The position numbers and the translations under genes are program-made. This document shows, piece by piece, positions 1 through 8,031 of a DNA stretch of 19,420 nt. Position 1 is the first letter of the stretch. Each line of letters begins with the position of its first letter. The notes under the pieces were generated by a model. The model had not been told where the DNA came from. It did not search any database and saw only the letters and a list, made by a program, of their open reading frames with translations. Source of the stretch: Ignavibacteriaceae bacterium (lineage in GTDB: Bacteria; Bacteroidota; Ignavibacteria; Ignavibacteriales; Ignavibacteriaceae); NCBI GenBank assembly GCA_023231105.1, contig JALNWB010000066.1:1-19420 (forward strand), written 5' to 3'.

Positions 1-2
1 CT

Positions 3-1178
3 ATTGATGCGGTTGACAGCAACTGTGCCGTTATTTCTGTTTCGTATGGTACGAATATATTCAGAACGCTGGATGGTGGTAAGTCATGGGGAGTAATTAC
101 TCCACTAAATTCTTCGTCAACAGGTGTAGATATTTCAGTAGTAGATAGTTTAAATATCTGGTTCGGTTCCGGAGATGGGAAAATCTTCGCTACTTCCGAT
201 GGCGGGAAAAATTGGGTAATTCAATTTGACGACACTTCAAAAACGAATTTTATGAATTATATCAAAATGTTTGATTCCAAAAACGGAATTGCTATGGGAG
301 ATGGAAAGTCGGCTCCAAAGACCGCTGTCTTTCTAAAAACTACTGACGGAGGAATAAATTGGGTTTCTGTCAACGATTCAGCTTTCGGTGATTTTTCTGG
401 TGATACTTGGAGAAGATTAGATTTTGTTTCTCCAAATGTCGGTTATTTTTATGAGTCAGGTCTAAATCCTCAATCTATTTATAAAACTACCGATGGCTGT
501 AAAACCTGGAAAAAATTACAAACACCCGCATATGCGCAAGTACTAAAATTTTATGATGAAAACTTTGGGCTGATGTACACTGTTGCTTCAAATTCAACAG
601 TTTATAGAACAACAAACGGTGGAGAATCTTGGACCTCGTCTGTAATTCCATCGGATAAAGGTTGGGGAAATGATATTGAGTTCTTAAAAAATGATCCTTC
701 AAAAGTTTGGTTGGGAACAAAAAATGCTCTTTATTTTAGCAGTGATGGAGGACAATCGTGGAACAAAAATATGGCTTTGTCAACTTATGGAAGAGATATT
801 GTTTTTACCGACACCAAATGTGGTTGGTTTTTGAGTGACGATAATATTTACCGGACGACTAACAATGGCGGAGTTGTTGTAGGAATTGAAGATGAAGCCT
901 CATCTCCACTCGGTTTTTCTTTAGAGCAGAATTATCCAAATCCGTTTAATCCTTCAACTACCATTCAATTCAAAATTGAAAAGCAAAGTGTGGTTCTGCT
1001 GCAGGTTTATAATTATCTTGGAGAACTTGTTACTACGCTTGTTGACCAGGAACTCTCTGCCGGTTTGCACAAAGTTAATTTTGATGCGGCGGCAAACCTT
1101 GTTGCAAGCGGAATTTATTACTACAAACTGAGAACAGGCAATTCAACACAAACAAAAGGAATGATCTATTTGAAGTGA
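3..1178 (+). CDS. Asp-box beta-propeller protein with C-terminal sorting domain (5' partial)
   Basis: The reading frame is open from base 3, so the true start lies left of the window; the ATG at 252 is internal. The visible 391 residues hold six Asp-box motifs (T/S-x-D/N-x-G-x-x-W), for example TLDGGKSW at 66, TSDGGKNW at 192, TTDGGINW at 339, TTDGCKTW at 486, TTNGGESW at 609 and SSDGGQSW at 738. This spacing is typical of Ycf48/BNR/sortilin-like beta-propellers. From 930 the protein ends in a domain starting NYPNPFNPST and ending GMIYLK, the type A sorting domain that in Bacteroidota directs proteins to the type IX secretion system. I infer a secreted or surface-attached protein; its ligand is unknown. 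The next gene follows after 28 bases, suggesting cotranscription. The propeller and sorting-domain calls are firm; the biological role is not. Confidence 0.88.
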   Translation: MDAVDSNCAVISVSYGTNIFRTLDGGKSWGVITPLNSSSTGVDISVVDSLNIWFGSGDGKIFATSDGGKNWVIQFDDTSKTNFMNYIKMFDSKNGIAMGDGKSAPKTAVFLKTTDGGINWVSVNDSAFGDFSGDTWRRLDFVSPNVGYFYESGLNPQSIYKTTDGCKTWKKLQTPAYAQVLKFYDENFGLMYTVASNSTVYRTTNGGESWTSSVIPSDKGWGNDIEFLKNDPSKVWLGTKNALYFSSDGGQSWNKNMALSTYGRDIVFTDTKCGWFLSDDNIYRTTNNGGVVVGIEDEASSPLGFSLEQNYPNPFNPSTTIQFKIEKQSVVLLQVYNYLGELVTTLVDQELSAGLHKVNFDAAANLVASGIYYYKLRTGNSTQTKGMIYLK

Positions 1179-1195
1179 TCTTTAACTAAGATTTC

Positions 1196-1201
1196 AGGAG
1201 G
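1196..1201 (+). promoter_or_regulatory. Strong ribosome binding site (AGGAGG)
   Basis: AGGAGG lies five bases before the ATG at 1207 and fixes that start. A full Shine-Dalgarno match is notable because Bacteroidota mostly do not rely on one, which leans the organism towards Ignavibacteria or another FCB lineage. Confidence 0.8.
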
Positions 1202-1206
1202 CTATA

Positions 1207-1944
1207 ATGAAACTGTTTTTGTTGTTTATGTTTTTGTTTTTAATATCGAACAATTCATTCGCAAAGGATGATTCTGTTTTCGTGAAGATTCAAGCCGACA
1301 CAGTTCAAATTTGGAATACCGATGTTTCCGCAAATTGTGCATCAAGATTTTCTTTAAGTGCCGAAATTACAGGGAATTCAATTATAATTACGGAATTCGA
1401 TACCATTGGACCCATCGCTAATTGCCATTGCATTTACGATCTTCATGTTTCTCTAACTGGTTTAACTGCCGGACACTATTCGGTTGCAGTATATCGTCAA
1501 GAACTTAAAAAATATTTCTACGACCAGGACACCACGATATTCATTGATTCCTTAACATTTACTTTGCAGAGTTCATCAGCTCTTCCAAAGAGTGCTCTGT
1601 CAAAACAAAGTGAATGTCATACTGCTTCGTCAATCGATAAAGAAGAAACTAATTCCGAAACATTTCTTCTTCTTTCCAATTATCCGAATCCGTTTAATCC
1701 GAGTACAGTAATAAGTTATCACCTGGCTATCGGCGGTTTTGTGAATTTAAAAGTTTATGATGTTATTGGAAACGAAGTGGCGACTTTGGTGAATGAAGAA
1801 CAACAGGCAGGAAAACATTCTGTTAGTTTCGATGCAACTAACAACAACCAACTAACCACTAACAGATTATCAAGTGGAATTTATTATTACAAGCTTCAAG
1901 CAGGCAATTCAACACAAACAAAAGGAATGATCTATTTGAAATAA
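1207..1944 (+). CDS. Exported protein of unknown function with C-terminal sorting domain
   Basis: This 245-residue protein begins with a clear signal peptide (hydrophobic residues 2-15, likely cleavage after SFA near residue 19). Residues 20-125 form a region I do not recognise, predicted by eye to be beta-rich. It contains a CHC pair (Cys73, Cys75) inside NCHCIYDLHVSLTGLTAG plus Cys44, and a fourth Cys137 in the linker. The CxC followed by an alternating hydrophobic stretch resembles small exported beta-sandwich domains seen in FCB genomes, but I cannot name a family. A Ser-rich linker (about 121-150) leads to the sorting domain, NYPNPFNPST at about residue 158 and GMIYLK at the end. The gene sits 28 bases after the preceding propeller gene and 44 bases before the next one, with the same C-terminal domain in all three, so they are probably coexpressed and exported by the same route. 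Confidence 0.85.
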   Translation: MKLFLLFMFLFLISNNSFAKDDSVFVKIQADTVQIWNTDVSANCASRFSLSAEITGNSIIITEFDTIGPIANCHCIYDLHVSLTGLTAGHYSVAVYRQELKKYFYDQDTTIFIDSLTFTLQSSSALPKSALSKQSECHTASSIDKEETNSETFLLLSNYPNPFNPSTVISYHLAIGGFVNLKVYDVIGNEVATLVNEEQQAGKHSVSFDATNNNQLTTNRLSSGIYYYKLQAGNSTQTKGMIYLK

Positions 1945-1976
1945 GGCGATTAAATATGAATTTTCAATTTTTCATG

Positions 1977-1983
1977 AAGGAGG
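1977..1983 (+). promoter_or_regulatory. Strong ribosome binding site selecting the start at 1989
   Basis: AAGGAGG at 1977-1983 is five bases before the ATG at 1989. It rules in that start over the in-frame ATG at 1956, which would put eleven extra residues before the signal peptide. Confidence 0.85.
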
Positions 1984-1988
1984 AAAGT

Positions 1989-3308
1989 ATGAAAACGAAA
2001 ATACATCTATTAAATAAATTCTCTTTTGCTGTCGCATTGTTTATGGCAACGCAATTGTTAAATGCACAGTGGGTTAAACAAAACAGCGGCACTTCAGAAA
2101 GACTTACGGATGTAGTAATGCTTGATTCATCCACAGCAATTGCGGTTGGAATGAACCAAACCATTTTAAAAACCACAAACTCAGGTGAAACGTGGAATTT
2201 TATTGCGCTTCCCTGGAGTTTCCCAATGAACTGGAATAGTGTTTCTTTTGCCGATAAGCTGAACGGAGTAATTGCCGGAAGCAATGTGATAACTACTACC
2301 GATGGCGGCGCGACCTGGCAGCCTGAATTCTATTCGTACGATAAAAATTTTCTGTGCGCACTGAGTTTATATGCGAATTACATTTATGTTGGAGATGATT
2401 CCGGTTATGTTTATCGCACAATTGATAGTGGAAAAACGTGGAGTTCGGAAAAAATCAGCGTGTATCCGATACGTTCAATTTTTCTATTTCGTGGTTATAT
2501 CACTGATATATTACCACTCTACGCATTGACATCGCATTCTTTTATAATAAAATATTTTTATCCTGATCCTCCTTCTTCTCCCTGGACAGAAAAAGAACTT
2601 TCATTCTTTAATGGTTTAGGTTCTGAAGCCTTCAGTGGTGAGTCTTGCAATGGCGGCGGTTCCACATTTATTGTTGGAGTGCAAGGGGACAAGTATGCCG
2701 CCCCGGTTATCTTACGCAAATCTATGTCAGATACAAGTTGGTCACCAGCTATTCTTTTTCCATCTCAGGATGGAATACTTTTGGGGATCTCTGCCCCTTC
2801 ATCAAATGTAATTTATTCTTGCGGTTATGCTGGACTCATGTTTAAAACAATGGATGGAGGTAATAATTGGTTTTTACATTCAGTTCCAACATCGCAATCA
2901 TTGAACTCAATTTATTTTTTTAACGAAACAAAAGGATTTGCCGTTGGCGATTCGGGAACAATTCTTTTTACATCCAATGGCGGAGTAACCGGTGTTGAAG
3001 AAGAGGAGCCATCAACTCCGGACAAATTTCAATTGTTTCAGAATTATCCCAATCCGTTTAACCCAAGTACAGTAATCAGTTATCAGTTGGCAGTTGGTGG
3101 TTTTGTAACTTTAAAAGTTTATGATGTTTTAGGAAATGAAGTGGCAACTCTGGTGAACGAAGAACAACACGCCGGAACACATTCCATAAACTTTGACGCA
3201 ACTAACAACAATCTACTAACCACCAACAAACTTACCAGCGGCATTTATTATTACATGTTGAAAGCGGGAAACTTCACAGAGACAAAGGGAATGATTTATT
3301 TGAAGTGA
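1989..3308 (+). CDS. Ycf48-like Asp-box beta-propeller with signal peptide and C-terminal sorting domain
   Basis: From the ATG at 1989 this is a 439-residue protein. Residues 1-26 form a signal peptide ending LLNA before QW. The body contains repeated blades of the Ycf48/BNR type, with motifs TTNSGETW, TTDGGATW, TIDSGKTW and TMDGGNNW, and blade-closing phrases such as GFAVGDSGTILFTSNGG. Ycf48 itself is a photosystem II assembly factor, but this family is common in non-photosynthetic FCB bacteria as secreted proteins, so no photosynthetic role is implied. The C-terminal domain (about residues 351-439) starts NYPNPFNPST and ends GMIYLK; it resembles the previous gene's domain closely, including the odd Asn/Thr-rich stretch before SGIYYY. 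It is the last gene of the apparent three-gene export group, and 114 bases separate it from the next gene. Confidence 0.9.
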   Translation: MKTKIHLLNKFSFAVALFMATQLLNAQWVKQNSGTSERLTDVVMLDSSTAIAVGMNQTILKTTNSGETWNFIALPWSFPMNWNSVSFADKLNGVIAGSNVITTTDGGATWQPEFYSYDKNFLCALSLYANYIYVGDDSGYVYRTIDSGKTWSSEKISVYPIRSIFLFRGYITDILPLYALTSHSFIIKYFYPDPPSSPWTEKELSFFNGLGSEAFSGESCNGGGSTFIVGVQGDKYAAPVILRKSMSDTSWSPAILFPSQDGILLGISAPSSNVIYSCGYAGLMFKTMDGGNNWFLHSVPTSQSLNSIYFFNETKGFAVGDSGTILFTSNGGVTGVEEEEPSTPDKFQLFQNYPNPFNPSTVISYQLAVGGFVTLKVYDVLGNEVATLVNEEQHAGTHSINFDATNNNLLTTNKLTSGIYYYMLKAGNFTETKGMIYLK

Positions 3309-3422
3309 TTTACTCATTTGTAATTTATGTTTTGCCTTTTGGAATTTATATTCGTCCATCCTCTTTTCCGGTTATAGCATTTCTATAAAACTATCTCTAT
3401 TTTGCCTACCGAAATTTAATTT

Positions 3423-4076
3423 ATGAAAAAATATTTTCTCTTAATTTTTATAGTTTTTACCGGGTTTTCCTTTGGGCAGACTGACGCTTTCCGAATTGCG
3501 CGCTTAAAATATAGCGGCGGCGGCGATTGGTATAATGATCAATCTTCCGAGGTAAATTTGCTCCGCTTTGTTGCAGAACATACTTCAATCAAAACGAAAC
3601 CGGAATACGTATTTGCCGATCTCAACAGCGATGAGATTTTTTCTTATCCTTTTTTATTTTTAACAGGACACGGCAACATTGTATTCTCTGAACAGGAAGT
3701 ACAGCGTTTGCGCACGTACCTTGAAAGCGGCGGCTTTCTTTACGTTGATGATGATTACGGATTGGATGCTGCGTTTCGCAGAGAAATAAAAAAAGTTTTT
3801 CCGGAAAATGATTTAGTTGAACTTCCGTTTTCGTATGGATTGTATCATTCCGTTTTCGATTTTTCTTACGGTCCTCCGAAAACTCACGAGCACAACGGCA
3901 AAGCTCCGCAAGGCTTCGGAATTTTTATAGAGAAACGTCTCGCGGTTTATTACACATATGAATCAAATCCAAGCGACGGATGGGCTGACCCGGAAGTGCA
4001 TCACGATACGGAAAAGACGAGAGAAGAAGCATTGAAGTTTGGAACAAATATCATTGTTTGGGCATTAAGTCAATAG
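3423..4076 (+). CDS. DUF4159 family exported protein
   Basis: This 217-residue protein has a signal peptide (hydrophobic residues 4-17, SFGQ near residue 19). The mature part matches the DUF4159 pattern as I remember it: FRIARLKYSGGGDWYND at the start, FLFLTGHGN near the middle, then LESGGFLYVDDDYG and a C-terminal FGTNIIVWAL. The fold is thought to be Rossmann-like, related to class I glutamine amidotransferase/ThuA-like domains, but no catalytic Cys is evident and no activity is established. In Bacteroidota and Planctomycetes these genes usually travel with MoxR ATPase, DUF58, BatA-like and DUF4175-like genes. Here only the large DUF4175-like gene follows, two bases after this stop codon, so the two are almost certainly cotranscribed. 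No strong ribosome binding site precedes the ATG at 3423, but the signal peptide fits this start. Confidence 0.85.
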   Translation: MKKYFLLIFIVFTGFSFGQTDAFRIARLKYSGGGDWYNDQSSEVNLLRFVAEHTSIKTKPEYVFADLNSDEIFSYPFLFLTGHGNIVFSEQEVQRLRTYLESGGFLYVDDDYGLDAAFRREIKKVFPENDLVELPFSYGLYHSVFDFSYGPPKTHEHNGKAPQGFGIFIEKRLAVYYTYESNPSDGWADPEVHHDTEKTREEALKFGTNIIVWALSQ

Positions 4077-4078
4077 TT

Positions 4079-7000
4079 ATGAAATTCGATTCAACACATT
4101 ACAACGCCATAGAAAAAAAGTTAGAACAGTTTGCGCAAAAAAACTTGCTCATAACTGCGTTTACTAAACTTCAGATTGTTGCAACCGGAATAATTATTTT
4201 ATTATTCATATTGATAAACGCAGAACTTGTTTTCCGGTTTTCGTCAACTGTCCGCACATCCTTGTTTTTTGTTTTTGTGATTGCATCGGTTATTGGTTTT
4301 TTTGTTTTGGTTGTCTTGCCCGCACTAAAAGAATATTTCTCGTACCGAGAGAACGAACACAGCAAAGCTGCAGATAGCGTTGGGCGATTTTTCCCTTCAA
4401 TAAAAGATGAACTGCTTAACTCGCTTCAACTTTTTAGAGATAAAGAAAATTTACTCTTTTCGCAGGAGTTAGCAATAGCGGCGTTCTCTTCAATTTATAA
4501 AAAAGTTGAACCGGTAAATTTTTCATCTGCGCTTACGTTTGCACAGCCGAAACAGCAGATGAAATACTTCTTCACTTCGCTTCTGATTTTTATTGTATCG
4601 TTGATCTCTTTCCAAAACTTTCAACAAGCTGCGCAACGATTTTTCGATTACCGCACTGAATTTCTTCCTCCGCAGAAATTTTATTTCCTTGTCGCACCGG
4701 GGAACACAAAAATCACAAAAGGCGCTGACGTAACTGTTTCTGTTTCAATTATAGGGGACAATCTTTTAAAATGGAATGCGCCCACCACAATTTCTCTTTT
4801 CTATAAAGACGAAACAGAAGCGAAATTCACTTCGGAAAATCTCACCGCCGATTCCATCGGAAAATTTTCATTTCTCTTTTCAGGTATTCGAAACAAGACC
4901 GAATATTATTGTTCCGCCGAAGGAATTGAAAGTGAAAAATATGTGATTGTAGTTGTGGATAAACCGGTACTACAAGCATTCTCACTAACGGTTACTCCGC
5001 CCGCATACAGCAGGCTTCCGGTGATGCAGATGCAAGACAATGGAAACATCACAACGCTTTTCGGTAGTACAGTTTCGCTGCGTTTGCAGGCTTCTAAACT
5101 TTTAAAAAGTGCATTCCTGTTTTTTGATGATTCGACAAAACTAAAAATGAACACTTCCGGTTTAAATGCTTCTGTTTCGTTTTCTGCGCGACAGGAAAAG
5201 AATTATCAAATTATGATTGAAGATGAATTCGGAAATCAAAACACCTCGCCTGTAAGCTATTCAATAAAGCTTCAAAACGATGCTGCTCCTTCAATTAATA
5301 TTCTCGCACCAAATAAAAATATTGATTTGGGAGATGATCAACGACTACCGTTATTACTTTCACTTGCCGATGATTTTGGGTTCACAAAACTTCTGCTTCA
5401 CTACCGGCTCTCTGCGTCAAGGTATGAAGCGCCGCAGGATAAATATCAATCAATTGAAATTCCGATTACGAAAGAAAATATTGAGCAAGAGGTTCGCTAC
5501 ATTTGGAATCTATCGCCTCTCTCGCTTGCGACCGAAGATGTATTGACTTACTATTTAGAAGTTTTTGATAACGATAATATCAGCGGACCAAAATCAACTA
5601 AAACAAACAGCTTCACTGTGCGGCTTCCTTCGCTTGATGAAATTTTGGCGAAGACCGATAAAAAGCAAGATCAAGTTGAACACGATTTGAAGAAAACTCT
5701 AAAAGAAGCTGAAGAGTTGAAAAAAGATTTGGATAAGATCAACAAGGAATTGAAGCAAGATAAAAAGGAAATTACCTGGGAAGAAAAAGAAAAGATTGAG
5801 CAGACGCTGAATAAGTTTGAAGAGCTTCAAAATAAAGCTGAAGAGATCAAAAAAGATTTTTCCGAAAATAAAGATGAACTGCAAAAACATAATCTGCTTA
5901 GCAAAGAAACGCTTGACAAATTTATGGAATTGCAAAAAATGTTCGATGAATTTTCAAGCGACGAAATGAAAAAAGCGATGGAGAAACTTCAGCAGAAACT
6001 GCAATCGCTTGACCGGAAGCAAATCCAGGAAGCGCTTGAGAATATGCAGTTTGATGAAGAATCTTTCCGAAAAGGAATTGAACGGACGCTCAATTTATTA
6101 AAACGTGTGCAGATCGAACAAAAGATCGACCAGCTTGTAAAGCGCACCGATGATGTTTCCAAAAAGCAAAATGATCTTCAACAAAAAACAGAGCAAGCTG
6201 ATTTGGAAAATAAAAATCAGCGGGACGATGCTTCCAAACAGCAGGAACAACTTTCGGAAGATGTTAAAAAAATGAAAGACGAACTGAAGCAATTGGAAAA
6301 GTTGATGAGCGAACTGAAAGATATGCCAAAAGAAGAAGTTGAAAAACTTCAAAAAGAATTGGAAGATCAAAAAAATGAGGAACTCTCCGAACAAGCTTCC
6401 GATGATATTCAAAAAGGGGAAAAGCAGAAGGCAAAGCAGAAGCAGATGAAGCTCTCGCAGAATATGCAGGGGATGAAAAAGAAAATGCAAAAGCTTCAAC
6501 AGGAAATGGAACAGCAAAATCAAATGGAAGTTTTTGCCGACTTGATGAAATCGTTGAACAATATTATTACTCTTTCCAAAGATCAGGAAGAAGCGAAACA
6601 AAACAGTCATGATAATTTTCAATCATCTCAAATCAACAAGCAAGCGGTTGCACAAGACGAAATCAAAAGCAACTTGGAAAAAGTTTTATCGCAGATGAAT
6701 CAACTTTCACAAAAAACTTTTGCCATTACACCGGAAATGGGAAAGGCGCTCGGCAACGCGCACAAGCAAATGGATAACGCGCTTGAAGGATTGCAGAATA
6801 GAAATCAATCACAAACTATCTCGGGACAATCCGAAGCAATGTCTTCGCTGAATCAAGCGGCGATGATGATGAAAAATATGATGGATCAAATGATGCAGAG
6901 TGGCGGGCAAGGCGGCAGCGGAATGATGTCGATGATGCAGCAGCTTCAGCAAATGTCCGGGCAGCAAATGGGATTAAACAATCTTACGCAAATGTTGCAA

Positions 7001-7483
7001 AAAGGAATGAGCGGACAACTTACTCCCGAACAACAAGGACAACTACAACGTCTCGCGCAACAACAAGAGATGATTAAAAAATCGTTGGATGAATTAAACC
7101 GTGAAGCGAAAGAAAGCGGACAGTCGAAAAAAATTCCTTCCAACTTAGACGAAACGCTAAAGCAAATGCAGGAAGTTATTGCTGATATGAAATCGGAAAA
7201 ATTATCGGACGAAATTGTTCAAAAGCAGGAACGTATCCTCTCGCGACTACTTGATGCGCAGCGATCAATGAACGAAAGAGATTTTGAAAAAGAACGCGAA
7301 TCAAAAAGCGGAACCGCACAACAGCGCACTTCTCCCGGCGAACTTAATCTTGCAAAACAAAAAGGGAAAGATAATTTGAGGGATGAGTTGAACAACCTTT
7401 ACCGCGAAGGCTATACAAAAGACTACGAAGAACTGATCAAAAGATATTTTGAAGCGTTGCAGAAAGCGCAAATAAAGAATTAG
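4079..7483 (+). CDS. Large membrane-anchored coiled-coil protein, DUF4175-like
   Basis: This is a 1134-residue protein from the ATG at 4079, two bases after the DUF4159 stop. An in-frame TTG at 4058 is possible but less likely. Three hydrophobic segments lie at about residues 33-52, 60-82 and 162-181, which would place the remaining 950 residues outside the inner membrane. Residues 200-515 look like beta-rich, Ig-like domains. A long Lys/Glu/Gln-rich coiled coil starts near residue 517 and continues to about 830, then comes a Met/Gln-rich stretch (about 928-965) and a final charged helical region. The arrangement agrees with DUF4175-type proteins found beside DUF4159 and MoxR/BatA genes; function is unknown, and a structural or scaffolding envelope role is inference. 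The hairpin just after the stop is its probable terminator. Confidence 0.82.
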   Translation: MKFDSTHYNAIEKKLEQFAQKNLLITAFTKLQIVATGIIILLFILINAELVFRFSSTVRTSLFFVFVIASVIGFFVLVVLPALKEYFSYRENEHSKAADSVGRFFPSIKDELLNSLQLFRDKENLLFSQELAIAAFSSIYKKVEPVNFSSALTFAQPKQQMKYFFTSLLIFIVSLISFQNFQQAAQRFFDYRTEFLPPQKFYFLVAPGNTKITKGADVTVSVSIIGDNLLKWNAPTTISLFYKDETEAKFTSENLTADSIGKFSFLFSGIRNKTEYYCSAEGIESEKYVIVVVDKPVLQAFSLTVTPPAYSRLPVMQMQDNGNITTLFGSTVSLRLQASKLLKSAFLFFDDSTKLKMNTSGLNASVSFSARQEKNYQIMIEDEFGNQNTSPVSYSIKLQNDAAPSINILAPNKNIDLGDDQRLPLLLSLADDFGFTKLLLHYRLSASRYEAPQDKYQSIEIPITKENIEQEVRYIWNLSPLSLATEDVLTYYLEVFDNDNISGPKSTKTNSFTVRLPSLDEILAKTDKKQDQVEHDLKKTLKEAEELKKDLDKINKELKQDKKEITWEEKEKIEQTLNKFEELQNKAEEIKKDFSENKDELQKHNLLSKETLDKFMELQKMFDEFSSDEMKKAMEKLQQKLQSLDRKQIQEALENMQFDEESFRKGIERTLNLLKRVQIEQKIDQLVKRTDDVSKKQNDLQQKTEQADLENKNQRDDASKQQEQLSEDVKKMKDELKQLEKLMSELKDMPKEEVEKLQKELEDQKNEELSEQASDDIQKGEKQKAKQKQMKLSQNMQGMKKKMQKLQQEMEQQNQMEVFADLMKSLNNIITLSKDQEEAKQNSHDNFQSSQINKQAVAQDEIKSNLEKVLSQMNQLSQKTFAITPEMGKALGNAHKQMDNALEGLQNRNQSQTISGQSEAMSSLNQAAMMMKNMMDQMMQSGGQGGSGMMSMMQQLQQMSGQQMGLNNLTQMLQKGMSGQLTPEQQGQLQRLAQQQEMIKKSLDELNREAKESGQSKKIPSNLDETLKQMQEVIADMKSEKLSDEIVQKQERILSRLLDAQRSMNERDFEKERESKSGTAQQRTSPGELNLAKQKGKDNLRDELNNLYREGYTKDYEELIKRYFEALQKAQIKN

Positions 7484-7489
7484 TATTGG

Positions 7490-7519
7490 AAGAGGTTCGC
7501 CTTTTAGCGCGAACCTTTT
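7490..7519 (+). terminator. Hairpin between convergent genes, likely terminator
   Basis: Bases 7493-7500 (AGGTTCGC) pair perfectly with 7509-7516 (GCGAACCT), extendable to 7490-7519 through A-T pairs and one G-T wobble, with an 8-base loop. On the plus strand it is followed by an AT-rich run, as expected for a Rho-independent terminator of the upstream membrane-protein gene. The loop contains the stop codon (7504-7506) of the converging CBS-domain gene, so the hairpin may end transcripts from both sides, although the minus strand lacks a U-tract. Confidence 0.7.
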
Positions 7520-7938
7520 ATATAACTTGTCAATTGTTCTATCACAAATTCTTCTTCATCAATTACAGCGCTTACTACATCGCCAATGGAGACAAGTCCT
7601 AAAAGTTTTCCATTTTCTTCAACCGGAAGATGACGGATACGCTTTCCGGTCATTATTGCCATACATTCTTCAACAAGCATTGAAGGTGTGACCTTTAAAA
7701 CATCCTCCGTCATAATTTCACTTACGGAAGTTTCTTTGCTGAGTTTCCCTTTCAGAATAACTTTTCGCGCATAATCGCGTTCGGAAAGAATTCCGGCAAC
7801 TTTTCCTTCAGCAAGAACTAATAACGCCCCTACATCAGTATCCGCCATAAGTTTTAAAGCATCATACATAGTTGCGTCGGGAGAAATCGAGAAAACTCCG
7901 TTTCCTTTTTTAGCAAGAATTTGTTGTACCGTTTTCAT
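7504..7938 (-). CDS. Two-CBS-domain protein
   Basis: This 144-residue protein consists of a tandem pair of CBS domains and nothing else: domain 1 at about residues 8-64 (with GILSERDYARK at 49-59) and domain 2 at about 72-130 (RHLPVEENGKLLGLVSIGD at 102-120). A short C-terminal helix FVIEQLTSYI is typical of this class. Such Bateman modules bind adenine nucleotides such as AMP, ATP or S-adenosylmethionine and act as cytoplasmic energy or ligand sensors; the partner here is unknown. It lies 93 bases downstream of the M20 deacetylase on the same strand, with a candidate promoter in the gap, so it may be transcribed both with the lysine genes and alone. The ATG at 7938 is preceded by AGAGG. Its stop codon falls in the loop of the terminator hairpin. 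Confidence 0.92.
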   Translation of the reverse strand: MKTVQQILAKKGNGVFSISPDATMYDALKLMADTDVGALLVLAEGKVAGILSERDYARKVILKGKLSKETSVSEIMTEDVLKVTPSMLVEECMAIMTGKRIRHLPVEENGKLLGLVSIGDVVSAVIDEEEFVIEQLTSYIKGSR

Positions 7939-7982
7939 ATTGCCTCTTGATTTAGTGAGAGAAACGAATCATTACCTGGCTT

Positions 7983-8012
7983 AATATAACGAAAAAACCG
8001 AAAGAGTGTCAA
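7983..8012 (-). promoter_or_regulatory. Candidate promoter for the CBS-domain gene
   Basis: Reading the minus strand, TTGACA (8012-8007) is followed after 18 bases by TATATT (7988-7983), a good match to a housekeeping sigma promoter. It lies after the stop codon of the M20 gene and about 45 bases before the CBS-domain start. Detected by eye only. Confidence 0.42.
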
Positions 8013-8031
8013 CTGATTTTTTAGAAAAGAT

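Noticed and set aside
1956..1988. ATG at 1956 as start of the second propeller protein
   Set aside because: A near-perfect ribosome binding site and the signal peptide both fit the ATG at 1989.
1..3308. Photosystem II assembly factors (Ycf48)
   Set aside because: Only the blade motifs match; secretion signals and sorting domains show these are exported proteins, and no photosynthesis gene is nearby.
4058..4078. TTG start for the large membrane protein, overlapping the DUF4159 stop
   Set aside because: The ATG at 4079 is two bases after the preceding stop and needs no rare start; the seven extra residues add nothing recognisable. It cannot be fully excluded.
6098..6622. 174-residue Phe/Leu-rich minus-strand frame
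   Set aside because: It is the antisense image of Lys/Glu/Gln codons in the coiled coil, not an independent membrane protein.
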